A stretch of DNA of 64,000 nt from an uncultured Lachnospiraceae bacterium. GTDB taxonomy: Bacteria > Bacillota > Clostridia > Lachnospirales > Lachnospiraceae. Each line of letters starts with the position of its first letter. The stretch's first letter is position 1. The stretch is taken from the NCBI GenBank assembly GCA_947631665.1, contig CANRMF010000007.1:1-64000 (forward strand), given 5' to 3'. A program made the position numbers and the translations under genes. Positions 10,104 to 19,604 of the stretch are shown here, one piece after another. A model generated the notes under the pieces. It made no database searches and had not been told where the DNA came from. It saw nothing but the letters and a program-made list of their open reading frames with translations.

Positions 10104-11706
10104 TTAACTGTCTTTTTCTAGTATAGCTTTTACCTTAGCTAATACTGCATCTTCTAATTTGGGACCGATTTCAGCAGTTTCAAAGTTTATCTTTGGTGTT
10201 AACAAACTGTTTTCCGGAAGCGGAATATCAAACAAACACGCTTGTTGATCCGTAAACCAATCTGCATACTGATTCAAATCTTCATATGAATTCAAAGATA
10301 TTGACCTAATTCCATACGCCTTCGCTATGTTTTCAAAATCCGGCACCGTATATCCGCCGTCGGCACTAGTGTTTGCGCATCTACCTTCAAAGTCGAAACG
10401 CTGTGTTTCACTAATTTTTCCCAACACATGATTGTTAAGAATAAAAATTTTAATCGGAAGATTTTCTCTATGTATCGTCTCAAGTTCTTGGATATTCATC
10501 TGAAATCCTCCGTCTCCGGCAATGCAGTAGACCGGTTTCTTTCCTTCAGCAATGCACGAACCAATGGCAAATGGAAGCCCGCACCCCATAGTGCCGTATC
10601 CACCGCTAATATGAATACGTCCGCGCTGACCTTTCAGTTCCAGAGACTGTGCACACCAGCATTGATGCATACCGACATCTACTGAAACATTCGGATTTTC
10701 AGGAAGAAGATCGGATATCATTTTCACAGCCATATTTCCCGGTTGCTTATCAAAAGACGCTAAAAAATCTTTTGCCTCAAAACACCGTTTTTTCCACCCT
10801 GAATAATCGACATCTTCCTCCATAATCATTTTCATAAAATCATAGGCGTCCGTATGATACTTTTCTTCATTCTCTTTAATGGTGCGACTTAATTCATATT
10901 CATCAATATCACATCTGACAAGTTTTGCATTAGGAGCAAATTTTTTATTAAACTGACCAACCTGGCGAATCCCTAATCTTGCACCTACAGAAACAATTAA
11001 ATCACATTCGTTAAGAATCATATTCGCAACGCGATTTCCATGCGTTCCAATAAAGCCAATATGAAACTCATCTTGTACTAAATCTACTCCATTCATGGTA
11101 GTAAGGATAGGGATATTCGTTTTCTTTGCAAATTCATAAACCAAACCTGAAGCACCTGCGGCTCGAACTCCGTTACCGACTAATAATATCGGTTTGCTGT
11201 ATGTTGAGTGGAAAATCAAGGATTACCCCCCCCTTTCTTCCTAATAGAGCCATATTATACGCTCTATTGATAATTTCTGCAAAATTTTTATTTGAATTCA
11301 TAGAAACTGAGTACTTTGTAATATTTCTGGTTATTGAAACAAGATCCATATCTTGAAATGCATTCTGTCTACAACCGGAATATCCGTTCATTTCATTTGT
11401 GGGAACATTACCACATATTCCCATGATAGGAACTCCATCAAACCATGCGTCCGCGAGTCCACCTAAACCATTTATAGCACCGGGACCAGATGTAGTGAAA
11501 TACACGCCTAATTTTCCACTAGTACGGGCATAGCCATCTGCTGCCAAAGCGCACCCCTGCTCATGATAACAAACATGAGTTGTAATCTCATCTTTCCTTA
11601 TGTAGAGTGCATCCATAAAAGGTACAATATATCCCCCTGCATAACCGAATACATCTGTTACATTATGCTTAATTAAAAAATCAACCAAATAATCAGCGCA
11701 AGTCAA
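10104..11706 (-). pseudogene. Acetolactate-synthase-like TPP enzyme, broken by an internal frameshift or deletion
   Basis: Two adjacent frames encode one thiamine-diphosphate enzyme. The N-terminal frame (11706-11173) carries the PYR domain with the catalytic glutamate in CYHEQGC and the stretch TTSGPGAIN. The C-terminal frame (from about 11219) starts at KPILLVGNGVRAAGA (central domain) and ends with the PP domain (AGDGGFQMN ... NN). A G8 tract at 11226-11233 lies in the N-terminal frame but is not the break: downstream of it only one frame is open, and this frame runs on into ILDFPLNIQ and then a stop. The usual linker of about 40 residues between DFPLNIQ and PILLVGNGV is absent, so a small non-triplet deletion near 11200 is inferred. 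Related proteins in polysaccharide loci (such as YerE) add two-carbon units to keto-sugars; the substrate here is unknown. Confidence 0.75.
11226..11233 (-). repeat. G8 tract in the TPP enzyme gene
   Basis: Eight G on the coding strand, encoding Gly-Gly in GRKGGVIL near residue 158. The present length is the only in-frame one, because both other frames meet a stop directly after the tract. Confidence 0.95.
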
Positions 11707-11745
11707 ATCTCTATCTCCTTTCTAAGATTTTTAAATTTAAAAGGT

Positions 11746-12477
11746 TTATCCATTATATAACGATTCTTCAGGTACTTTCAACAACGCTTCCAGTAAAGGC
11801 AAATCTTCTTTTTGTGTGATTTTGATATTACAGGTTGTACCCTTGGCAAAATATACTCTCTCTCCATAGTGGATTAGCAGTGAACTGGTAAAAGTAAAGT
11901 CATGTTTGTTGTCTTGCTCTGCCTTTTCATAACACTTTAAGGCTAAAGAATAACGAAAAGCCTGCGGCGAGGCCGTAAGCATTACATGCTCTCTGTCAAT
12001 ATCAGAGATTGCGGAAATAAAATCATCGGTATAAACAATCGGTGGATGGCAATGAATTGATGAGCACGCATTTGCCTTTTCGTGTGCTACACGAAGAACC
12101 TCATCAATTGCTTTCTGAGGCAAAACAGGTCTAACGGCATCATGAACAACTATATAATCATTCGGGGATATCTTATCTTTTAGAAAAAAAACTCCGTTTC
12201 TTATAGAATCATGACTCGTTGCTCCACCCTCAATAATCCATTCCACTTTTGTCAAGGAATATTGTTCAACTAAATTTTGGAGGTGGCTGATCCAGTCCCT
12301 AATACACACAATCACTATTTTTTCAATTTGAGGATTCCGTTGAAAATTTTCGATAGAATAAACAATAATGGGTTTCCCATCAACCTCTAAAAACTGTTTT
12401 GGTATTTCCGACTGCATCCTTTTTCCAATACCGCCGGCTAATAATATCACATAATTCTTTATTTTCTTATCACTCAT
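11746..12477 (-). CDS. IspD/TarI-family cytidylyltransferase
   Basis: Transfers CMP from CTP to a polyol or sugar phosphate. The 243-residue product has the nucleotide signature LLAGGIGKRM near the N-terminus followed by PKQFLEVDGKP, then the VVHDAVRP motif and the C-terminal KIT loop. The fold is shared by IspD (methylerythritol phosphate) and TarI (ribitol phosphate). Its position between an SDR and a TPP enzyme in a glycan locus makes a CDP-linked polysaccharide precursor more likely than isoprenoid synthesis; the substrate cannot be told from sequence. Confidence 0.85.
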   Translation of the reverse strand: MSDKKIKNYVILLAGGIGKRMQSEIPKQFLEVDGKPIIVYSIENFQRNPQIEKIVIVCIRDWISHLQNLVEQYSLTKVEWIIEGGATSHDSIRNGVFFLKDKISPNDYIVVHDAVRPVLPQKAIDEVLRVAHEKANACSSIHCHPPIVYTDDFISAISDIDREHVMLTASPQAFRYSLALKCYEKAEQDNKHDFTFTSSLLIHYGERVYFAKGTTCNIKITQKEDLPLLEALLKVPEESLYNG

Positions 12478-12496
12478 AAAAACATTACCCCAGCCT

Positions 12497-13555
12497 TCAC
12501 ACTGATTTCAAAATTTGAATTGTCCTTTCAATACCCGTTTGGATATCATATTGAGGAATCCAACCGATACTCCTCAATTTGCGACCGTCCAGCCTCGCTT
12601 TCGTTGCCTTACTGTATCCTGCCGCTTCAACTTCGTCCGGAAGTTCCAATACAACTTTTTTACTATGAATATTTGCGACAATCATCGCTAAATCTTTTAA
12701 CGTTATATCGCTCTTACAATCTGCAATATTGTATGCTTCTCCATTTTTCCCATTTATTAGCGCTACAAGTAACCCGCTGACTGCATCTGAAACATATGTA
12801 TAACTGTAAAACTGATTACCATCAGATTTCAAAACAATATCTTCACCTACAATGCCTTTTCTTATAAACTGACTGATGGCTTTTGTATCATCCATAAGCA
12901 TCGTAGGCCCGTATGAACGGGTAAATCTCACAACAATTTCATCTAATCCTAACTGTGACTTATATGCTTGGCATAAAGCTTCCCCACAACGTTTGCTTTC
13001 CGGATATCCTGCTCTAAGAGTGTTGCTATTTATGTAACCGCAGTAATCTTCATCAAATAACTCAACATCGCCACGATTTTCTCCATATATTTCATTTGAT
13101 GACGCAAATACAAATCTTTCAACCTGATGTTTGACAGCAAAATCAAGCAGGTTCTTAAGGCCTATGATATTCGTTGCAATCGTTCCGATAGGATCTGTTG
13201 AATAAAGCATTGGATGCGTATTTGCCGCAAGGTGTAAAATGAAGTCAACTTTTCCAAGACCTTTACATTCAAGAGGGAATTTTACATCATAAGGAATAAA
13301 CACAAAATGTAAATCATCTGCAAACTTTGCAAACCTCTCCCTAGCTTTTTTCTCACTACGCCCGAGAGCATATATGGTACAATTTAATCCGTCAGTTAAA
13401 TTTTTCTCTAAGATTACATCTATTAAGAAACTTCCGATAAGACCGGTTGCACCTGAAATCATCATACTCTTATTTTCTAATTGTTTCCACGCAAGATTTA
13501 AATCACAGATATGATGAATATCTTCCATATATAATCGGTTTGTATATAATCTCAT
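12497..13555 (-). CDS. NAD-dependent epimerase/dehydratase (extended SDR)
   Basis: Nucleotide-sugar or CDP-polyol modifying oxidoreductase, 352 residues. Rossmann motif GATGLIGSF near residue 37, then SSNEIYG and the catalytic YPESKR (Tyr-x-x-x-Lys), as in UDP-glucuronate decarboxylases and dTDP-glucose 4,6-dehydratases. First gene of a three-gene unit with the cytidylyltransferase and TPP enzyme, which suggests that it acts on the CDP-linked intermediate. Confidence 0.85.
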   Translation of the reverse strand: MRLYTNRLYMEDIHHICDLNLAWKQLENKSMMISGATGLIGSFLIDVILEKNLTDGLNCTIYALGRSEKKARERFAKFADDLHFVFIPYDVKFPLECKGLGKVDFILHLAANTHPMLYSTDPIGTIATNIIGLKNLLDFAVKHQVERFVFASSNEIYGENRGDVELFDEDYCGYINSNTLRAGYPESKRCGEALCQAYKSQLGLDEIVVRFTRSYGPTMLMDDTKAISQFIRKGIVGEDIVLKSDGNQFYSYTYVSDAVSGLLVALINGKNGEAYNIADCKSDITLKDLAMIVANIHSKKVVLELPDEVEAAGYSKATKARLDGRKLRSIGWIPQYDIQTGIERTIQILKSV

Positions 13556-13643
13556 ATTTCTCCCATCGTTTTTTATTTTCTTTGAAATTCCGTTTTGCCT
13601 AATCTTAGGAAAACCACTAAATCCGTACTAAAAATTCTATAAT

Positions 13644-13672
13644 ATTATGGCATAAAGTTAATCAAAAGACAA
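13644..13672 (-). promoter_or_regulatory. Probable promoter of the SDR-cytidylyltransferase-TPP unit
   Basis: Minus strand TTGTCT, a 17-nt spacer and CATAAT, about 90 nt before the SDR start. It separates this unit from the DJ-1-type gene upstream. Confidence 0.5.
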
Positions 13673-13720
13673 GCCGATTCCGCAACCACTATTCAGTAAA
13701 TACGACAATATAGCTGTTCC

Positions 13721-14272
13721 CTACTTTGCATATTGAATTGCTCCAGCTACACTGTCAGATGTTTTTTGATCTACCAGAATTCGGATAAGTTCCAACCCCA
13801 TTTCAAGTGCCGAACCCAGTCCATTGGCAGTAACAAAATTTCCATCGGTCACGACGCTTCCACCATAGTTTCTGCAATCCATCTGTTCTGCCATCGTTGG
13901 ATAACAGGTTGCATTTTTATCTTTCAGCAGTCCCAAGCCACTAAACACTGTCGGCGCTGCGCAGATTGCTGCAAGCAGTTTACCCTCTTTATTATATTTC
14001 AATATCTGGTCTGTCAGTTTTGTACAGGAAGCAAGATTTGTGGTTCCCGGCAGTCCTCCGGGAAGGAAGATACAATCTCCTTCCTCAAAATTGATTTGAT
14101 CAATATTTTTGTCCGTATAAATTTTGATGTTATGAGAGCCCTCTATGAGAAGGTCGTCCTTAATAGAAACGGTCACTACATTGAGTTTATGCGTCCTCCT
14201 GAGCAGGTCAATTACCATCAGCGCCTCTACTTCTTCCAATCCGTCTGCTAAAAAAGCATATACTGTTTTCAT
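13721..14272 (-). CDS. DJ-1/PfpI family protein
   Basis: A 183-residue flavodoxin-like protein. The nucleophile-elbow cysteine is in AAICAAPTV and the glutamate in DGLEEVEA, both conserved in DJ-1 proteins (stress response, glyoxalase III or deglycase activities). AAGGAG precedes the ATG. It is divergent from the CYTH gene. Nothing ties it to glycan synthesis. Confidence 0.92.
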   Translation of the reverse strand: MKTVYAFLADGLEEVEALMVIDLLRRTHKLNVVTVSIKDDLLIEGSHNIKIYTDKNIDQINFEEGDCIFLPGGLPGTTNLASCTKLTDQILKYNKEGKLLAAICAAPTVFSGLGLLKDKNATCYPTMAEQMDCRNYGGSVVTDGNFVTANGLGSALEMGLELIRILVDQKTSDSVAGAIQYAK

Positions 14273-14303
14273 GTTAAATTCTCCTTTTCAAAATATTGCA
14301 CTT

Positions 14304-14331
14304 TTTATATCTTATATTGTCGTCTCAACAA
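14304..14331 (-). promoter_or_regulatory. Probable promoter of the DJ-1-type gene
   Basis: Minus strand TTGTTG, a 16-nt spacer and TATAAA, about 30 nt before the start. The -35 lies inside the inverted repeat at 14313-14335. Confidence 0.4.
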
Positions 14332-14335
14332 TATA
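14313..14335. promoter_or_regulatory. Inverted repeat, possible operator between divergent genes
   Basis: TATATTGT and ACAATATA are perfect 8-bp arms around a 7-nt spacer. It overlaps the -35 of the DJ-1-type gene, and a TATAAT at 14349-14354 facing the CYTH gene lies just beside it, so one dimeric regulator could act on both. No regulator gene lies nearby. Confidence 0.4.
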
Positions 14336-14476
14336 TATTTTATATGATTATAATACTTCATTCTGCATTTTTCCACCATTTATATGAGGTCGTTTTTCAT
14401 TTTTCCGCGACCTGCGGTCTTGAATTTTTATTTAATCCCTCTTACAATAAAAGAAATACATAGGAGATTAAAAACA

Positions 14477-14923
14477 ATGGAAATAGAAAGAAAATTTATC
14501 CCGAAAAATCTGCCGGAAAATCTGAATCAATATTCTTTTTACCGAATTGAACAGGCCTATCTGAATACTGCGCCGGTACTCCGGATTCGCAAACAGGACG
14601 ATACCTATATTCTGACCTATAAAGGTGGCGGCATGATGGCGCGGGAAGAATACAATCTTGCGCTAAACAAAAAAAGTTATGAGCATCTTTTGGAAAAAGC
14701 TGATGGGAATGTGCTGACAAAAACCAGATTTTTAATTCCAATAGACGATGGTCTGACAGCAGAACTCGATATTTTTGAAGGCAGATTTGCCGGACTTGTT
14801 CTGGTCGAAGTAGAATTTAATTCCGTAGAACAGGCGGAAGTCTTCACTCCGCCTGCATGGTTTGGTAAAGAAGTCACTTATGATAAACGGTATCATAACA
14901 GTTATTTAAGCAGGCTGGAATAA
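14477..14923 (+). CDS. CYTH domain protein
   Basis: A 148-residue CYTH (triphosphate tunnel) protein. It begins with the diagnostic MEIERKF and continues with alternating charged strands (LRIRKQDDTYILTYK, TKTRFLIP, AELDIFEG, LVEVEFNS). Family members hydrolyse inorganic or nucleoside triphosphates in a beta-barrel tunnel; the substrate here is unknown. The frame is open upstream, but AGGAG before the ATG at 14477 and the MEIERK start decide. One of the few + strand genes in this part. Confidence 0.9.
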   Translation: MEIERKFIPKNLPENLNQYSFYRIEQAYLNTAPVLRIRKQDDTYILTYKGGGMMAREEYNLALNKKSYEHLLEKADGNVLTKTRFLIPIDDGLTAELDIFEGRFAGLVLVEVEFNSVEQAEVFTPPAWFGKEVTYDKRYHNSYLSRLE

Positions 14924-14963
14924 GGCATGGGATTTTTTCTATTTTTCTACTGAATATCCCCAC

Positions 14964-16022
14964 TCACCGCTGAAAAATCTTCCCCATAACCTCATCATGA
15001 TAAAGCACTTCCTTTGCCCTCCTGCGATATTTTTCTTCGTGAATATAGAGATGGCGGAACGGTTTAATGGACGGCGCCATATCAATCGCCTTTTCGTAAT
15101 CCTCAATATTCAAATCAAGCGTACTGACGAAATCCCAGAATCCCGTATCCGTAAATATTGTGTTTACCCGCTTATAACGATGCTCCTGAACCACGCTCAT
15201 CAGATACGTGGCAATCCCGACCTGCACCCCATGAAGCTGTGGCTGCTCCAGAATTCTGTCGAGCGCATGACTGATCAGATGCTCGCTTCCACTTGTCGGC
15301 GCACTGCTTCCGGCAATCTCATTTGCAATACCGCTCATGGCAAGGGAATTGACCAGCTCGCGCAGAAACAAATCATCAGTAATGGTTTCAAAAGGCGTCC
15401 GGACAAAACTGTTGACTGCTTTTTTTGCAATCATCGAAGCAAAATCATCAAGTGTGGTATATCCCTGCCTGTCCTCGTAGAGCCAGTCATAGAGTGAGGT
15501 AATCTTTGACACCAGATCACCAATTCCGGAATAGATAAATTTTTTTGGCGCGCTCTTAATGACATCGGTATCAATAATAATTCCTGCCGCCATTCGCGCC
15601 GGAACGGAAGTCCTTCTGCCATCAACCATCAGAGATGCGCTTGCGCTGGAGAAGCCGTCGCTTGAAGCAGATGTCGGAACACTGATAAATGGAAGCTTAC
15701 GAAGGTAGGCAGCATACTTTGCGACATCGATGACTTTTCCTCCGCCAATTCCAACCACCGCCTGCGTTTTCATATCCATTGCAAATGCCAGAGAAATAAT
15801 ATCGTTGATATCGGTTGAATCAAGTTCCTTCATTTCTAAAATCGTAATCTCAGACTTTTCTAAGGATTCTTTTACCTGCTGTCCAAACAATTCAATCAGG
15901 TCATTGCCGAAAAACAGACTGACGCTTTCAATGCCCTGTATATTCAAATATTCCCCGATATGGTTCAGCGTTCCCTGCCCAACCTTTAATAATGTCGGTA
16001 TTGCAATGTGCATGTTATTCAT
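14964..16022 (-). CDS. Glycerol-1-phosphate dehydrogenase [NAD(P)+] (EgsA/AraM type)
   Basis: Reduces dihydroxyacetone phosphate to sn-glycerol-1-phosphate. The 352-residue product has the NAD-binding GIGGGKVIDVAK, then VPTSASSDGFSS, and metal-site residues in GIGDLVSK and the SGSEHLISHALD and QLHGVQVGIATYL stretches, all typical of this group of iron-type alcohol dehydrogenases. In Bacillus the homologue makes archaeal-type glycerol-1-phosphate. Here it is the last gene of the unit that begins with trpF and may supply a glycerol-phosphate glycan substituent; that role is inferred. Confidence 0.88.
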   Translation of the reverse strand: MNNMHIAIPTLLKVGQGTLNHIGEYLNIQGIESVSLFFGNDLIELFGQQVKESLEKSEITILEMKELDSTDINDIISLAFAMDMKTQAVVGIGGGKVIDVAKYAAYLRKLPFISVPTSASSDGFSSASASLMVDGRRTSVPARMAAGIIIDTDVIKSAPKKFIYSGIGDLVSKITSLYDWLYEDRQGYTTLDDFASMIAKKAVNSFVRTPFETITDDLFLRELVNSLAMSGIANEIAGSSAPTSGSEHLISHALDRILEQPQLHGVQVGIATYLMSVVQEHRYKRVNTIFTDTGFWDFVSTLDLNIEDYEKAIDMAPSIKPFRHLYIHEEKYRRRAKEVLYHDEVMGKIFQR

Positions 16023-16037
16023 ATCCTGCTCCCTCGG

Positions 16038-16511
16038 TTAAAGAATTTTTTCCATTCCAATTTTTTGCGGAACCAGTCCGCATTTCTCATAAAACTTTCG
16101 CGCGCTTTCATTCAGCGCCCAGACATTTAACGTGACATTATAACAATCAATACTCTTTGCATAAGAGATTACAAAATCATACAATGATGTTCCCACATGT
16201 TTTCCACGCATCTGCTCATCAACGCACAAATCATCAATGTACAGCGTTTTAATATCTGTTAATATATTATCCTGCAGAAACTGTTTTAATATACAAAATG
16301 CATAACCGAGAATTTTTCCTTTTTCGTCTACGCAGACAAACACCGGCGTGTCGTCATTTAAAAAAATCTCTTGTAACTGCTCCGGCGTATATTTTGTCGC
16401 AGGCCCCTTAAACAAATCCGGTCTGCCGTTGTGATGTACCATGCACACCTGATGCAGCAACTCCATCACTTCCGGAATATCTCTTTCTTCTGCTCTCCTG
16501 ATTGTATTCAT
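16038..16511 (-). CDS. GNAT family N-acetyltransferase
   Basis: A 157-residue GNAT protein with the acetyl-CoA loop region QMRGKHVGTSLYDFVISYAKS and the C-terminal ALNESARKFYEKCGLVPQ. It sits 15 nt before the glycerol-1-phosphate dehydrogenase gene and follows the opine-type dehydrogenase gene, so it is probably co-transcribed. The acceptor is unknown; a locus-specific amine is possible. Confidence 0.88.
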   Translation of the reverse strand: MNTIRRAEERDIPEVMELLHQVCMVHHNGRPDLFKGPATKYTPEQLQEIFLNDDTPVFVCVDEKGKILGYAFCILKQFLQDNILTDIKTLYIDDLCVDEQMRGKHVGTSLYDFVISYAKSIDCYNVTLNVWALNESARKFYEKCGLVPQKIGMEKIL

Positions 16512-16548
16512 GATTTTTCCCTTTCTCTACGATAAAGCACTTTGTTGA

Positions 16549-17673
16549 TTACAGGTAATACTCCAACAGTTCTTTTCTTGTCTTAATTCCATATCGTTGT
16601 GGGATTCCAGTATTCTTCAAATCCTTACCTACAAGTTTTCCGTCAACATACCAGTCAAATCCCATATAGTCTGCATACCAGCTTAAAACTTGATCCATCA
16701 CAGGTGCTTTTGTGCCAAACAAATCACAATAAGAGCGAATCACTAATAATCCCCATGGAAAATCCTCTGTAAACATTCTTGAATCTGTATCTGCCACACA
16801 ACCTGAACCATTTTCCTCCATCTTCAAAGGCGCATATATAGACTGAAACGCAGCGATAGAATTGATTTTCTTAGTCAGCAATTCTATCGTGGGTGCCTCA
16901 TAATGCTCCGCCAATGGGCGTATGGCGCTTGTATCCAATTCTGTTATAGCCGATAACAGTTCATGTAATTCTTTATCCATACTAAAAAGAATGCGGGAAG
17001 CATTATCTGTCCATCCGGCATAAAACTTAAATTTTTCTGGAAAGACATAATCCCGACTATATGACCCAAATAAGTCATATAGTCTTGAAGTATGTAAAAT
17101 CGGATTTGTAGGCGTCAGAGCAACCGATAAATAATTTGCCGCCTTCTTTGTTTTTAACCCACATAACTCGATTTGCTCACAAACTTCATCAATCCTGCTT
17201 TGTTTTTGAGCACCTACAACACTATAAGGCTTCCAACTTTTCAAGTTGGTTTCTGATCCGTAAACTTCAAGTCTCGCTATAAATGGAACCCTTTGAAATC
17301 CAAAAAGCGTCTGATTGGTCGTAAAGTATTTTCCAAAATAAAACTCACACCCTCCGCCTCCGGGTATTACTCCTATCAATGCTTTTCCCGATACATAAGG
17401 AGCAATATCTTTAAACGCCTTTTCTACCGCAAAGTGCGGAAGCGCAATAAATACTATATCCGCATCTTTAGCTGCAACTGAGGAATCTCCGGAGATACGA
17501 TCAAGACTAACGTCATATTCAATTCCCTTTTCATTATCGTTGCATCTGATTCTCGGAGAAAATTTCTCCGGACGCCGGGTAAATATGGAAACATACATAG
17601 AAGGGTTCGTATGCTTAATATAACAGGCCAGTGTGGTTCCGATATGCCCTCCTCCAACAATACAAACTTTCAT
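16549..17673 (-). CDS. NAD/NADP octopine/nopaline dehydrogenase family protein
   Basis: A 374-residue protein with the N-terminal Rossmann motif GGGHIGTTLA, a second glycine stretch VIPGGGGCEF, and the C-terminal helical opine-dehydrogenase domain (from about 180, with NPILHTSRLYDLFG). Known relatives reductively join an amino acid and a keto acid. Next to a cytidylyltransferase-aminotransferase gene in a polysaccharide locus, an opine-like glycan substituent is a reasonable hypothesis, not shown by sequence. Confidence 0.85.
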   Translation of the reverse strand: MKVCIVGGGHIGTTLACYIKHTNPSMYVSIFTRRPEKFSPRIRCNDNEKGIEYDVSLDRISGDSSVAAKDADIVFIALPHFAVEKAFKDIAPYVSGKALIGVIPGGGGCEFYFGKYFTTNQTLFGFQRVPFIARLEVYGSETNLKSWKPYSVVGAQKQSRIDEVCEQIELCGLKTKKAANYLSVALTPTNPILHTSRLYDLFGSYSRDYVFPEKFKFYAGWTDNASRILFSMDKELHELLSAITELDTSAIRPLAEHYEAPTIELLTKKINSIAAFQSIYAPLKMEENGSGCVADTDSRMFTEDFPWGLLVIRSYCDLFGTKAPVMDQVLSWYADYMGFDWYVDGKLVGKDLKNTGIPQRYGIKTRKELLEYYL

Positions 17674-17745
17674 TTTACAATTCCTCCATAACTTCTATAA
17701 TCCGTCTGTTGTGTTTGCAAAAGATGTCACTTATAATTAACGGTA

Positions 17746-19576
17746 TCAGAACATATTATTTTTCAGATTATTCTTTAACGCCTCAATCAGTTTATTGTTT
17801 TCCTCTACAGTTTTAACCGCCAATCGTATAAACTGCCTTTCCTTTTCATTCATTTTAGGATACAGATTTTTAATCAATATATTATTATTTACAATCAACC
17901 GCCTTGTCAATTCTTTGGCACTAACGCCATTTGTTATTTCTGCCATAACATAATTAGCCTGTGAAGGAATTACGCGAAGTCCCTGTATCGTGGAGAGTTC
18001 TTCAACAAATCTTTTTCTTTCCTCCCTGAAGCGTTTCAGTGCTTTAGCATAATCATTTTTATATTTTTCCTCAATCTGCATATAAAACTCTGCGAAGGAA
18101 TTGATATTCCAAATCGCCACATCTTTTTTCAAGCGTTTAATCGTTTCCGGATCTCCGGATGCCAATACTCCAAGTCGCAGGCCGGGAACCCCATAAGATT
18201 TCGAGATGCTCTTCATCACAAACAACTGAGGATTCATCTGAAGCAAATTAGTCTCAAAAAGAGTATTGTCTTCTTCATCAGCAAAATCCGAAAATGATTC
18301 ATCAATAACCAATTTGATATCTTTACGCTTTGCCCATTCAATCAACTGAAGCAGTTCCTTTTTTTCTATATAATTACCGGAAGGATTATCAGGATTTATA
18401 ATAATAAGAGTCTTGATATCCTTATCATCAAAAAAAGTTGCCAAATCTTTGTATCCATAAGAATAGTTGTCATTTTGAGGCCAATAGACAACTAGTTCCT
18501 CCCCCCCCCGCTCTCCGATGTGAATATTCTTCAAACGTCGGTCTGACTATGCCAACTTTTCCGGGCAGTATATCCATCAAGCCTTTTATCAGTTCTGCGG
18601 CGCCGTTTCCGACTAAAATATTTTCCGGATGTACATTGAAATTTTTAGCAGCCAACAGCGAATTGACTCTCATTCCCGAAGGATACTGCGTCAAAAGCGT
18701 TGTAAAACTTGCCTTTATTTCTTCGATCATTTTTTTCGGTGGATAATATGGATTTACCAGATAACAAAAATCTATAAGTTGCGGATATCTCCAATAACCG
18801 CCATATCTTTCCTGTAAGAGTGCAACACGCTTGTCCTCGTCAGGTACGAACATGGATTCTGCGATATCCAAATCCTGTATATCGTCTATCTCATACCAAA
18901 GCTGTCCATCGAGACGTTTTGCTTTTATTTCAGGATTGTCAAGCATTGTAATGACACGAAGCACCTGTTCATAATATTCGTTATTGCCTAATGCCTTTGA
19001 ATATGCTTCAAGAAAAGGAATATAATGAGTTTCTGAAAAATTTTTTCCAAATTTGTATATATTTACTGTTTTATAATAATCTTTAATTTCGTTAAATTTA
19101 AACTTTTTGCCCGGAACAAAAGCTTCAATGGAATCATCTTCGCCTATCTTCACACAGGTGCCGTCCATCCAGCTCTCATACTTATCTACCAACGCCAAAG
19201 TATCTCTCGGATCATTTACAAGCATCTCAATAATCTCATCCTCAACGATAAGATCCGACTCAAAAAGCAGCGTATCCTCACTGCTGAGATACTCCTTTGC
19301 AAGATAGAGAGAATATATATTGTTTGTTCTGTCATAAATCGGATTATTCACATAAACAATCGGCGTCTGTATGTCAAGTGAATTGATATACTCAATAAGT
19401 TCTTCTCCTTTGTAACCCACCACAATCACTATTCGCGACAAATGTTGCTTTTCTACCTGATGAAGCATACGGTCTATCAATGTGACTCCATTTACCTTCA
19501 CCATACATTTTGTGTTGTTTTGAGTTAATTCCTTAAGTCTTTTCCCCATGCCCGCAGCTAAAATAATTGCCTGCAT
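17746..19576 (-). CDS. Cytidylyltransferase-aminotransferase fusion, phase OFF at a G9 tract
   Basis: Two overlapping frames form one bifunctional protein. Residues 1-250 are a LicC/PntC-like nucleotidyltransferase (LAAGMGKRLKEL, YEIDDIQDLD). The rest is a fold-type I aminotransferase of HisC/CobD type with NPDNPSGNY, DESFSDF and the PLP lysine in SISKSYG. The frame breaks at the G9 tract at about residue 356. With G8 the reading passes from SHRRAGG into EELVVYW and gives 609 residues; with G9 it ends 12 residues after the tract, inside the aminotransferase. PntC is known fused to a different (class V) aminotransferase, so activation and transamination of an amino-alcohol-like group is a fair guess. 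It starts 28 nt after trpF. Confidence 0.88.
18501..18509 (-). repeat. G9 tract in the cytidylyltransferase-aminotransferase gene (OFF)
   Basis: Nine coding-strand G. G8 joins the two frames; the full span then becomes 1830 nt, a multiple of three. Confidence 0.97.
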
Positions 19577-19604
19577 ATCGTTTCTCTCCTTTCAAGTTCA
19601 ATCT

